Assembly (NCBI RefSeq): GCF_001522545.3
Contig: NC_031769.1
Location: 76,256,904 to 76,320,903 of the forward strand
From: Parus major
Lineage: Eukaryota > Chordata > Aves > Passeriformes > Paridae
Reading direction: 5' to 3'
DNA: 64,000 nt
Below the pieces are notes generated by a model. It saw only the letters and a list, made by a program, of their open reading frames with translations. It did not search any database and had not been told where the DNA came from. Of this stretch, positions 1 through 11,806 are shown piece after piece. The position numbers were made by a program, and so were the translations under genes. Every line of letters begins with the position of its first letter. Within the stretch, counting starts at the first letter, position 1.

Positions 1-84
1 AGGAAGGAAGGAAGGAAGGAAGGAAGGAAGGAAGGAAGGAAGGAAGGAAGGAAGGAAGGAAGGAAGGAAGGAAGGAAGGAAGGA
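1..84. repeat. (GGAA)n microsatellite, cut by window edge
   Basis: An uninterrupted run of the tetranucleotide AGGA/GGAA starts at the first base and ends where it decays into AGGATAAAAAGGATTAAAAA. At least 20 units are visible and the array probably continues left of the window. GGAA arrays can bind ETS-family factors in vertebrates, but nothing nearby shows a use for this one. Confidence 0.97.
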
Positions 85-1416
85 TAAAAAGGATTAAAAA
101 AGATGCAATGAGACAATTACATTCAAAGAGCCGATGAGTCATCCTGAGGCAACTTATCCAAATAATTTACTCCATTCTGTGTTGTTACTCCTATGCTGAA
201 GCTTAAATCCCATAAATGGTGTCCTACTTCTTAGGAGAGGCAGTTTCTGTGGTGCTCTCTATGCATTAAAATACTCTTGCACATTAATAAGTATGGCACA
301 TAGTAGCACTGAATGATCTTTTCCACTGTCACTGGACTGTTACACATCCTGCAGTTTCATCAAAAAGCAAAATATAGAGATAGTAGCAGACAAGATGAAT
401 CTGTGTCCTTTTTAATACACTTGTACAACTTTGTGGTGGAAGGAGAAAGGATTTGTCAGCAGGTGAGATGAAAATAAATCCAGTCAGATACTACATACTT
501 CAGATTTATCCAGGTACCACCTTAGATCAGTAAGGACATTTCTCCCTGCAATTCAATATAGATTCACAAATTCTGTCTCATTCCTCTCTTGTCTGGCTTT
601 AAACAGGGGTTTCTGGTCACAGCTACAACAGGATACTCAAAGAGATAAAACCATTAAGCTGACACCAGGTACCTGTGATTACTAGAGTTTACCTCGAAGA
701 TACTTGAGGATACTTGCTCTGATTTTCTATTGAAAATTGGCTGCCAGGTCATACAGGTGAATTCACTGCAGCTGCTTGCCTCACTCAATGCTCTCAGCAC
801 TAAGAATAGAAGTGGCTTGCTAGGATTAGTTGGGACAACACCTGTCAACCAATTTCATTCCATTGCAGAAACCTCAAAGATCAGTGAAATATTCTTCTCC
901 TAGTTTTCTAATTGTGGCTGTAACCAGTCACTTCAAACTTCTTAGGCTTTTATGAGATGTGCACCAGTACCCCTTCTCAAGCAGTTCTAGGTCAATAAAA
1001 TTAATATGGAGAAAGTTTGAAATATGATCTTTATCTCTGACCTCATTCTGTCTATTATAGACATTTCAGATATAAAAAACATACATTTAAAGACAGAACT
1101 GAATTGGAATTGATGTATTTAATTGCTTTTTCAAAATATTTTTGGTTAAACTGTTCTCAACCATGGAAACATACAATGAACAGTTTCAATACATTTGTAC
1201 AGAGTAAGTTTGTACTGAGGACACTTTAAATTGAGTAAAGAATGCAATGACTCAGGCTATACAAAATGCATGAAACTAGATTGTAAAAGTTGTGGGAGGG
1301 AAATGTGTCGCCAAGATCCTCAAGAGCTAGAAGTTGGCAATTGTGGGAATCATGGGGCAGGACTTGGCAGATAAATAATAACATAGGCCACTGCTTGGTC
1401 TCTAATAATTAAAAAG
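85..1416. other. No gene or recognisable repeat seen
   Basis: AT-rich unique sequence. The open frames are short (64 aa or less) and low in complexity, and I see no mobile element or RNA gene. Confidence 0.6.
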
Positions 1417-1466
1417 ATATTTATATATATATATATATATATATATTTTATTATATATATATATAA
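1417..1466. repeat. (TA)n microsatellite
   Basis: Two alternating TA runs are separated by TTTTATTA. The 104-aa minus-strand open frame covering this point reads through the repeat as Tyr-Ile repeats and is not a gene. Confidence 0.95.
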
Positions 1467-2810
1467 ATTAAACAGTTTGTATGTGTAAGAGTTATGCCAG
1501 GATGTAGCTGCAGGATTGACCAGGAAGGAATAGGAGGATTTCAGGGGTCTCTTAGAAACTCTAGCTGCAGTCACCATGAAAAGGTTACCTTTTGAGAGGA
1601 AATTCTTGTCTGTAGTATTCCACTTGCTCTGTCTTACATTACCAGGATGGTAGATGAAAAGCAAGGTTTGATTTTTTTCCTACACATACAGAAAATCTTT
1701 AGTACTAATGAGGTTTGCCAGATTGAAAGTGTGGGAGAATAATTTCTGCACTAGTAAATCCAGAGAATTAATATTATATCAGAAGCAGGAGTGCAAACTC
1801 CCTTAGACTAACCCATCCGTGTGTCTCAGTCCTGACCTGAAGGGGAATACCTCCAGAGATGGAAAAATTCAGTTTCATTAAGCATGCATGTCTCAGCCTT
1901 TTTGTTAGAACTGCCAGTCTTAGTTATCAAAGTAATGGAGATGACATTCAGGATCACTGAGAACAGCATTATTAGCAGAATTTAGATAAAGTAAGCTGCA
2001 AAACAGAGATTACAAAATAACTTTGTTGCATCATCTCCTTTTCTATCTACCAAATGTTTAAATAGTATTTGCATTTCTGTGATGTTCACTTCCAATATTA
2101 CTGCAATTCTAATAAAAAAATCTCTGCTAAAAAGAGAGTAATTAGCTCAATAGCTTGTTTGGAAAATGAAGTTTTAGTGCTCCAGAACACCTGAGTCTTT
2201 GAAATCTACTCCAGCAAGACTGATTTACAAAATCACTTTGGGGAATTAGTTGACCTCTATTCAAGCTCAAATTTTAAGGGTATCCAGGCTTTCCAGTACT
2301 ACTTTTCCTATTGGAAAAATATACCCTAGACTGTCATTGTTCTTATAGCAAGGAAATATCAAACATTTGGGCAGTTTCCTCCTGCATTTTTCTTTTCACA
2401 TCACCATTTTTCAGGTTCACAAACAGTAGCCCTCCTTTCACTCATGTATTTATAATTAGGTTTCTATGGCAGTATAGATAAGACCTGTTATCACAGCTTT
2501 TGTAACAAGATATTATATTACTCAGAAATTATACAGAAAAAACTGAAATTTTTTCTAATCTAAACCAAAAAGCAAAAATAGTTTTCTACGAAATAGCCAA
2601 GGTAATGTAAAGTCACTCTGAACAGAGAACCCAATCACTCAGTCACTTAGATATAAAATGTGATATACAGGGAAATTAAAGTAATAACAAAAAATACTTG
2701 ATTTATCTCAAAAAGTACAGAAAAAAGAAAATAATTCTGTTCACTGCTAATAGGAATTAACTTACATTGCTCAGAAAGATTTATTATATCAACGTACCCC
2801 TCTACTTCTA
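1467..2810. other. No gene or recognisable repeat seen
   Basis: Unique AT-rich DNA without a supported feature; homopolymer A and T runs only. Confidence 0.55.
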
Positions 2811-2821
2811 CTTCAAAAAAG

Positions 2822-3039
2822 ATGTGCCAAGCTCTCTGTATTCTAAGTCAGCTTGGTGACAGTCATGAGAACACTATAGTGATAACTAAATACTAGTAGT
2901 GCTACCTTTATATTAATAGTAGTAATACTACTAAATACTAGTAGTATTACTACTGCTAATACTGGAACTATTTAGTTATCACTATAGTGTTCTCATGACT
3001 GTCACCAAGCTTACTTAGAATAGAGAGAGCTTGGTACAT
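2822..3039. repeat. Large fold-back (inverted repeat) element, MITE-like
   Basis: The left arm 2822-2892 and right arm 2969-3039 are both 71 nt and are reverse complements with three mismatches by eye. The 76-nt centre holds a second perfect hairpin, with arms 2918-2933 and 2939-2954 and a loop of five bases, built from TAG/TAA-like triplets. Weaker complementarity continues outward to about 2811 and 3049. The shape fits a miniature inverted-repeat DNA transposon, a hairpin made by template switching, or a long stem transcript. No convincing target-site duplication was identified and I do not recognise the family. Confidence 0.9.
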
Positions 3040-3049
3040 GTTTTTGGAA

Positions 3050-3531
3050 AAACCCTCTATTTTATTATAGGGGTTTTGTTCATACTCACTACAATTTTTT
3101 AAAAATCACCCTCAAGACCCACAGTTCACTTTCTCCCAAGTTACTGAATTCAAGAGAAGAGGCTCTTAACCAGAAATCAATTTTTACACAATTTAAAATT
3201 ATTTTTGAAATCTCAGGAAAATTCTTTTTTGTCATCATTTCTTCCCTGATTCTATTTAGTTACCATGTATTCATGATTCATTGTTCTCTTGCACACCAGC
3301 CTTTAGGACAAAATTTTTCTTAGAGGCTTGAGAATTGATTGGAAAGAACATTAAAGAAAGTCAATGTGTCATAGAAGTTATTCATGCCTCAATTATCCCA
3401 GTATTCCTACATCAGTTTAGAGCAACTCCCAACTTTGCACATGTGGATCAAATTTTTAATTAATCTTCTCTAAACTATCTAGACCAAACCACAGAAAGTC
3501 TGCATTACACTCACTAGCTTTGTTAATAGGG
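3050..3531. other. No gene seen between fold-back and CR1
   Basis: Unique AT-rich sequence. The minus-strand frame at 3456-3656 overlaps the CR1 start and is a shadow. Confidence 0.5.
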
Positions 3532-4114
3532 GGAGGCCACACCTCGAATCCTGTGCTCAGTTTTGGGCCCCTCACTGAAAGAAAGCTTTTGTGATGCTGG
3601 AGCTTTTCTAGAGAAGGGCAGCAGAGCTGGTGAAAGATCAGGAGCATAGGTAACAAGTCTTATGAGGAGCAGCTGAAGGAGCTGGGGAGGCTTAGCCTGG
3701 AGGAAAGGAGGATAGTAGTAGTAGTAGGTGGTAGTAGTAGTAGTAGTAGTGGTAGTAGTACTAGTAGTAGTAGTAGTAGTAGTCTTTACAAGTACCTGAA
3801 AGGAGGCTGTTCAAGGGTGGGTTGTGGTCTCTTCTTCCAGGTAACAAGCTAGAGAACAAGAAGAAATTATGTCTAGTTGCTCAAGGGAAGGTTTAGATTG
3901 AATAGCAGGAAAAAATTCCACACAGAAATGATTGTCAAGTAGTAGAACAGGATGACCAGGGAAGTGGTGGAGTCATCATTCTTGAAAGCATTAAAAAGAC
4001 ATCTAGATGTGGCTTTTAGGGACATGGTTTAGTGGTGGACTTGGAAGTGCTGGATAAATGATTATACCTGATAATCTCAAACTTCTTTTCTTACCTAAAT
4101 GACTCTCTGATCCT
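3532..4114 (+). mobile_element. CR1 LINE fragment, 3' part, split by a TAG microsatellite
   Basis: This is a 5'-truncated CR1 (non-LTR retrotransposon) running left to right. Diagnostic stretches include a version of the reverse-transcriptase C-terminal region around 3540-3710, the segment resembling GTACCTGAAAGGAGG at 3791, GGGAAGTGGTGGAGTC at 3959 and GGGACATGGTTTAGTGGTGG at 4020. The degraded 3' terminus at about 4085-4113 (TTACCTAAATGACTCTCTGA) corresponds to the CR1 end repeat. A (TAG)n array occupies 3713-3783, where CR1 normally has the GAGGGGAGACC-like segment. High divergence suggests an old copy with no coding capacity. Confidence 0.9.
3713..3783. repeat. (TAG)n microsatellite inside CR1
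   Basis: About 23 TAG/GTA units with a few interruptions (GGTGG, GGTAG, ACTAG) sit inside the CR1 fragment. They replace or expand a short part of the element, so the array arose after insertion. Confidence 0.95.
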
Positions 4115-6912
4115 CAGTTATTTGTGGAGATCAGACCAGGAAAAAAAAATGGAGAGAGACTGGGCTTCAATGTACATGTTTTCTGAATGGGAGAATTAAT
4201 TAAGTCCTCTGATAATTAAATAAAATATGAACATGGATGGTTATGATGAAAATAATTACTGTTACTATTATATATTCATCAAATTTTTGATTTTTTGAAA
4301 ATGCCACCTGCTTGATTTTTCCAATATACTCAGAGTCCAAATAAGTAAGCAAAGAAGTGCATGAATAAATGGACAGATGGAAGAAATACTCATATGTCAT
4401 TTAACTGGCAGTGAAATGGGTGGAGCTACATTACTTTATATGTACCACAAAAATAGGTCCAGATTGTTGCACACAACAGTCATAAGAACAAAGTGAGAAC
4501 TGATACCAACCTACAAACACAAGTATAGGGTGAAAAAAAAATGTACAGGGTACAGGGTGAAAAAAAAATATAGACCAAGGACTGAGCTCTGATTATTCAG
4601 AAAAACTCTCATAGGTGGATTCTTGTAACTATAATACTTCTCATTTTTTCCAACTATGTCAACTGAGGTTTTTATTTCAAACTGACCATTCATCTTGACA
4701 GAGATGGGTAAACAATCTACAAAACAGATATTCCAAGATGCCTTTCAAATTAGTTTAATTGGCAAATACATACTTTCAAAGAAAATAAAATGAAAGTCCT
4801 CTGAGAAAAGAAGATAACAGTGTTTCAAAAATAATTTTATATTTTTAAATGCAAATATTTCCATTCTGAATTCTCAAGGAATCAAAAAAATGAAATAAAA
4901 TGCCAAGAAATCCATGGATTTTGAACTTTACCATCTTTAACTCTTTAAAAATTTATAGACAGATGTTGATAATGTGTTAATGATTAACTGTATTCACTGT
5001 AAAATAAATGCCATGTTAATAATATGCTTTTATACCTTCACCTAAGAATAGTTGTCAGAAGAAGTGAGACCTTGAAAAAGGAAAACAAATAGTCCTAGTT
5101 TTATAATATTTTTTCCATTTAAAGAAAAAAATATTTAAGAATGTCTTATGTGAAATTATTTTAAACAGTTTCCCAAATCCAATTTGTTCCTAAGACTTGA
5201 CAAGAGCAAAATTAGTTCCATGATAAGATCTACAATATTGCAGAACAATGAATTTTACAGAAAAGGACAGAAGCTTCTTAAATTTTTTGGCACATGATTT
5301 TAGATTTTAATCTACAATAGCTGTTTTTTTTTAATATGATCTATGATGTAAGAAATGTAGAACTAGATGATAAAAGAGTTTTCAAAGTAATCAAAGCTAA
5401 TCTAAGCTGCTTTTTTTTTATTCTACAGTTAATGTACAAACTAATAAGAAACTCAATCCAAGCTGAAAATAAACTGTGTGGGTTCAAAGGAAAAGTTAAT
5501 TCCCTATTTATGCTGCCATGAACAGTTCTGGGAAAGACCAAAATACAAGTAAAGTACAAACCCCACAAGTCTGGGATTTTCCTCCCATTAGAACAAGAGA
5601 GTAACGGAGATTTGATTAGAAGTCTTCATGAGGACAAGGCAATTCAATTAAATATCTATATCTTATAAAACCTGACATGAGTTTATCTATTGCCTTTAGT
5701 AAGTCCTCCTCTCAGCAGTGTTTCACAACAAATGGTGCTCTTGGCACAGTATATTTATAGTATGTCTTAAAATATTGTAGCAGGCAGTTAACGGGCAAAA
5801 ATGTAAGAGTTATCTGTGCTCCCTTTATTTGGCAATTATGACCAGCAACTTCTAACAAGTTTTATTATTTTTTTCTGTGGTGTCTCAGTTAGTAATCACA
5901 GCAATCTTTACTGAATAAAGCCTCTGTTTCATTATAAAAAGCCTATTGAATGATAGAGGGAAAATGCAGGTATAAATATTTCAGCACTATTGCCTGAGAA
6001 TTCAGTGGAAGTTTCAATAGATTTTCTTCATTTTCTTTTTAAAGGATGTTTGCAAAATCATGATTTCCAATATTGCTGTGATTCAAAATTTGAGATATGT
6101 TGCACTTCTAGGATATTTGAGAAAATAAGGTACTAAATCTAAGCAAAGTAAGCAGGTGGATATGATTAAATTAAAACAGACTAAAATGCTGAATTAAAAC
6201 CAGACATTGCAAGCCTATCCTTTCTAGTTTTTGAACTTCCTATGAAGTACATCGTCATTCTTGGTTCTGTTTGAGACGTGAAAGCTATAGAGATTCTAGT
6301 GATTGAGACTGCTGCATAACAGGATCTTGTACTGCTTCTGCAGAGTAAAAACTGCAGAGGAGAAGAAGAAATTGAAAGGGTGGCACAAGATGAAAAAGTA
6401 GATCAGGGTAGAAAACAACAACAAAAAAATTAGTGATTCTCTCATGCCTTTGAACAAAAGGAAACTGAATGGAAATGAATGGAAATGGGAAAAATGGAAA
6501 CTGAAACTCATTGGCAAGGTGCTAGTGACAACACTCTTACACTTAAAGAATGCAATGAATTGTCCCAAACACTGACAAAGAAGGAAGTTCCCACAAGATA
6601 AGCTACCCCAAGAGTCTCAGATGACAAAGAGAAAGGTGTTGATTTCAGACCTATACGGGGGTGAAAGCTTTAGAATTAGCACACTGGACAACATTCCACT
6701 GTGTAGACTGTGGGGAAAAACTCTGACAGGCCTGGTGAAGCAGATCTGGGTAACCTATTTGGACAAAAATTCCCACTATGGCAAACTGTAGGAAAGGAAA
6801 GGACATTCCAAGTTGTGAGAAGTTCAGGTAAGGCTCTAGCTCAGTCTCAGAATATGGACTTTATAAATTTGTATCCCCAGAAAAACACTCTGAGGACCCC
6901 CATGCCCAAGAA

Positions 6913-6917
<5 letters not shown>
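4115..6917. other. No gene seen; one small tandem duplication
   Basis: Unique AT-rich DNA. At 4524-4572 a unit containing AGGGTGAAAAAAAAAT occurs twice with a period of about 27 bp. The minus-strand frames at 4511 and 6296 translate to low-complexity Phe/Leu/Ser-rich peptides and are not supported as genes. Confidence 0.55.

Positions 6918-6958
<41 letters not shown>
6918..6958. repeat. (CT)n microsatellite
   Basis: About 20 uninterrupted CT dinucleotides. The 89-aa plus-strand frame at 6710-6979 ends in Ser-Leu repeats encoded by this array and is not supported as a gene. Confidence 0.97.
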
Positions 6959-6961
<3 letters not shown>

Positions 6962-9339
6962 ACTCTCACATACTATTAAATAAAATCCATATTATTGACT
7001 TTGGCATCAGGACTTGTTTGCACTTTAATTCAGGCAGAAGCATCTCCTAATAATTGGACCCTAATACTATTTCAGGAGTGAGATCCTAATATTTTTCCAG
7101 TAGATCATAAAAACTGCAAACACACTAAATATTATTCATCTGTGACAAATATGATATTGTTTTAGTGTTTAAAAGCTGAACCTTATTTCTGTCACTGATG
7201 TCCTGTAAGTGATATTTTTGTATTGAAGGAAAACAGAAGCTATCTCCTAGCATATTCAGCCTACCATCCAAACTTAGCTCTTCAGCATTAAACACCAGGC
7301 AAATGAGTTTTAATTGCTGTATTCACTGAATTGAATATTTTACATTATTTCAGGTCTTCTTGTGCCTATCCTATCTGAACATACAAAAAAGACTTCATGG
7401 TTTGACATCCACCAGGAAGAAAGATATTCTTTGTTACTCATTGTTTCCAAAGTTATTAAAAAAAAAAAAAAAAGATTTAATTAATTGCAGATCTTTCTAA
7501 AATCATAAAAATGTTTAAATCACTGTAGAGAGAAATCCTCTTTGTGTCCTGATTTTTTCTGTTGATTTTGAAATACTGCTGTTGAACATTCTGAAATATT
7601 GTTGAGACAGAAAACACAAAATGATCTTCCATTATGGCAGTGTCATCTGGTTTTCTCAAAATAAAAATTTATTGAAAAATCTTGCTCTTTTTTAATTGTA
7701 TTGTTCAACTTAAGAAATTAATCTACAGCAGTATTAGGATTTTTTTAAACTTTATTATCAATTTGGTAAACAGCTAAGGCAAAGTTAACAAATACCTAAA
7801 GGAATTTTAAAACAATTAAATGGTGTCATAATTTGTCCCTCTTTGTTGTTCTGATCCTTTTATAACTGTTCCCCATGTTCTTCTCAATAATGCTGCTTAC
7901 TTTTTCAATTTCTGCTTTTCCTTCACCTTCAAATTCTCCTGATTCTGGGGGATTGAATGCACAGGAGAGTGTTTAACCACTCTTATTTTCATGCCCCAGA
8001 ATGCAGATTTTTGACATTAACTAGGAAAATATTCTTTAAGAAGATATCATTATTGCAGTCAGCTTCATATTCTAGGTGGTTACCCATAATTATTTTCAGT
8101 TCTGCAAAATTAGAAGTTAAAATATTCCAGCCTGTAGGGTTTATTTTGTTGTATTTATTTCTTTATTCTTATATAGAATTATGATCATAAATGAAAGAGA
8201 CAGTTTTTAAAAAAATCCTGATCCACAAATATTTTGTCTTACTAACATGAAAAAGAAGCAACAGAATAGAGTATTAAAATTTTAAGAATGATGCTTAACT
8301 TACAAAGAAGGAGGATGGAGGGAACAATATTTCGATCAAACTCATAAAGGACAAATAGACAGAGAAGCGTAGACAATTATTAATACTGAAAATTCAAAGC
8401 AAACAAAAATCTAAATGCATTGTGTTCTGGTTTTGTCTTCTCAGGCCAAGGGAAGTGGATTGCACATATGAGAGAGGCTCTGATTTTGATACAGATTTAG
8501 CAAAGCATTAAGCATAGGCTTGCCAATTTTCTGTGTGGTTCTTGAGTGTAGAGAGAGGAAATTCTTGGAAAGGATAGTATAGTTTTACCATCTTCTTATT
8601 AAAGATACAACAGAAAATCCTCTTGAAAAATAACTAGCAATAAGGATTTCCTTCAGGGCAAGTGTATTAATATATTCCTGTTCATTTTTATTCTTAATAT
8701 GACTGCACTCAGACTCAGTCATACATATTTTCTGAGGATATGTTCTTTTTTTCTGTTTTATCATAGTGTGTCAAAAGTATTCTTACATAGAATTATATGA
8801 GTCATGCAGAAATGATGTCCTAATCTCTGAGACCTAGAGATTTTAAATGGAACACTGTGGTTCACTGAATGTTGAAATGTACCTTTCATTTTGAACAGTT
8901 TGAGAAGAATTTGGGATAATGAAGGTAGTAATTCATTATGGAAACCCTAGAAGATGACACTGAACACAAGTATTCTGTTCTATCTTGATGCAGCTATGAG
9001 CTGCCTTCTACAATTATGTTTTGATTTGATGTACTTGGGGAATTTGGTTTGTCTGCCATTAGTTTGGAAAGCACAAGAATATATATATATACACATCTAC
9101 TTGTCCATGCATCTGTAAATGTTTGGATAAACTTTGACATCAGGAGGTCACAGTTTGTGACTTCCCATTCCAAGGAGAAAATGCAAGTTTTAAAGGCAAG
9201 CAATCAGCTGAGTTCCATCAAATGTATCACAGAAGTGGACCAAAGACTAGGCATGAATGCCAGCAAATCCTCACTCTGGAAATGTAAAAGTAATATCTTC
9301 AGGGGGTTCATTGCTTCTTATCATCTCTTTCATTTGCAG
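6959..9339. other. No gene or recognisable mobile element seen
   Basis: Unique AT-rich DNA with a run of 16 A at 7458-7473 and a short TA run near 9080. Frames are 107 aa or less and show no family resemblance. Confidence 0.5.
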
Positions 9340-9425
9340 AGCCCAGTGGGAGCCTTCATCGTGAGGACATGATGCAGGAAGTCAAAGGGGAGAGAGAGAC
9401 TAAACAGAACAGACTGTGATTTCTG
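9340..9425 (+). other. Exon-like segment with strong splice-like borders
   Basis: An 86-nt stretch is preceded by a pyrimidine-rich tract ending CATTTGCAG and followed by the donor-like CTGGTAAGG. It has stops in the frames checked, so if transcribed it would be a non-coding RNA exon or UTR exon. Splice-like pairs also occur by chance, and no companion exon was found. Confidence 0.15.
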
Positions 9426-11729
9426 GTAAGGCAGGGAAATGCCACGAAGGTCATAACTCATATTTCTCCTGCAAAGAATAAATCATGCCCAAAGACACAC
9501 TCAGCAATACTTTATCACAAAGACATTCCCCAGCAGTGGTTGTGAGCATGTAGGTGATGGAAGCAAGATGACCATGACCATGCCTTCCTGCTCCTGGGGT
9601 TAAAGGTAGAAACTCATTCAAAATGAGGCAGTGTAATTTTCATGCAGCACTAGATAGCCCAGTGTGAATATGTGCTAGGAGAAGGTTTGAAAACAGATCA
9701 GCTCTGACAGAGCTGCCCTTATTATAATTTTGTTCTTCATATGCCCACAATTTTGATGAATAGAAATATATAGCTTGAATCAGTATTTAAAGACTAATCC
9801 AGCACCTTTAACATGAAGAAAAGCTTTAAAGTCCCTCCCTTTAGCTTTTCTCAACTTCAACCCTTATCTTTGTAAGAACACATGATTCATCATATCTAAT
9901 ACATGTTTTGATTCCTACTCTCTTCCTGAGGTTTTTAAAAATAGTTTGGATTTTTCCATTCATGCTGTGATGAAGAAAAAATAATGTTAAAGCAGTGCTG
10001 CAGTATCACAGTGGTTGTACACACAGCAGAACATCAAATTAATTCACAGCATCTGTAATGTTTGATCACCCAAGGGGAGAGATACACAAAGAAAATCAGT
10101 ACCATCTAAAAGCAATTTCTGAAGCAATTCCTTCTGCAGAGATTGTCATGTAAGAGACAATGAATTTGATAAACATCAACACATTATCATCATACCATTC
10201 AGGATATGAGTATGAATAAAGTTTTAAATTAGAGGAGGACAAGAAGAGAATGCTAGAAATGTGTGTACAGAAGAATATGAGAGATGTCTGGCATAGATAC
10301 TGGACAGAGGCAAGTGTTCTAGGTTCTGCAACAACAGCTTTTTCTATGAAATTGCTGGTGCAAGACAAGGAAAAGTCCACCTCAGGATCACATTATAATA
10401 GTTTTGTCTGTCTATGACAAAACTAATAGAACAACACTTATTTTCTAGCATAAATTTTCTTTTCTAAACAGCAAAACCAATGCATTAAAAACTCTGAACC
10501 GTCAAAACCATTATATTGTGTAAACAAAAGAATGTCAAAATTATTATTATTTGCATTACATTCTGGTAATAAACAAATACATGCAAAGAATCTGGGCATT
10601 TGTATGGTGCATTCATTTGCTAAATGGGTGAGTGAAGCACAAAATTTTGGATTTCAAAATAAAACAGGAAATTCGAGGCTAAACTTGAATTTAATTGATT
10701 ATGATAGGGAAAATTTTCAAAAGATATTAATAGGGAGTTTAGACAAAATCTAAAGGGAAAACAAACAAACAAGCAAACACAGAATCCTCTCTTGGAAACT
10801 TAGGTACTTTAAAAACCATTGCTGCCCCTATTTGTGTCAATTATGTAAGCAAGTAAAGCTGCACCACTGGATATATTGAAGGCAATGTTACTTTAGCTGT
10901 TCTGAGAATATTAGGCATAAGTTAAATCATTCAAAATGCACAAAACAAGCCTCCACTTAGATAAGTCCCCCACAGGGCCCTATTTAGAAAATGTATTCAG
11001 AGCAAAATTAGTGTATAAAGACAACACAGATTCTGGTATCATGCATAAGAAGAGAGGCCCCAGTCATTTCAAACACAACAAAGAAAGAGAAGCAAAAACC
11101 AGAGACCCTGACCCTGTGGCCCACTGATAATAGCATCTCTGCTGTAAATAGAAAAAAATCATTTGCTTCAGGGTGTGCTTATACAACTTGTACTTACAGC
11201 CATGGGGTAAATTGCAGTATATATAAGCAAGCACTGGAGCCAAACACTGTCATCTAGGGCTTTTTGCTGGCTAAATGCTCTGAAAACACATCACTAGATA
11301 ATGAATTTTATTTTGGGTCCATCAGTCCAACAGACTTAATAGCACAGCTTCATCACCAAAATAAGCCTACTTTCACCAAAAAAGTAAACCCACTGTTGGA
11401 CCTTTATTTATCAATAATGGGATGGGGCTGCAGGTAGGCACTCCTTGAACTTTTTATTCAGCATCAGCCTCATTGGTACCAGGTGAGACATGAAAGATGT
11501 TGAAAGCTCATGTCATTACAATAACAGCCAAATTCTCTTGCTTACAGTGCCTTTTTTAAAACTTTCTAGCCCATAGCATCATGTTAAAAGCTTACAAGCA
11601 TTTGCCTAAGCCAATCATTAAAACTACATATACACTTTGTTTCTAACAATGCTTTGTTCTAAAAACAATGTTAAAGCTTCATTATTAAACTTATATTTTT
11701 CTATTATCTTGCTTATTATATTTTCTAAG
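9426..11729. other. No gene seen; one small perfect hairpin
   Basis: Unique AT-rich DNA. TAGTTTTGTC at 10399-10408 is perfectly complementary to GACAAAACTA at 10416-10425 across a 7-nt loop, which is a modest stem. The 94-aa minus-strand frame at 10096 has no recognised relatives. Confidence 0.5.
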
Positions 11730-11806
11730 GCCTATCTCTACACAGTTCAAAATCTCTAGGTTTATCTCTAAGCTCTATCTCCACTCAGTTCAAAAACACA
11801 GCCTTA
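11730..11806. repeat. Two degenerate copies of a ~42-bp unit
   Basis: The word CTATCTCTACACAGTTCAAAA near 11731 recurs as CTATCTCCACTCAGTTCAAAA near 11774, with related TTTATCTCTAA between them. This may be a remnant minisatellite or the internal repetition of an old LTR-like element. The flanking 11.5-11.95 kb sequence has the feel of an interspersed repeat, but I cannot name it. Confidence 0.6.

Noticed and set aside
1350..1664. 104-aa minus-strand frame
   Set aside because: Its middle is Tyr-Ile repeats encoded by the TA microsatellite.
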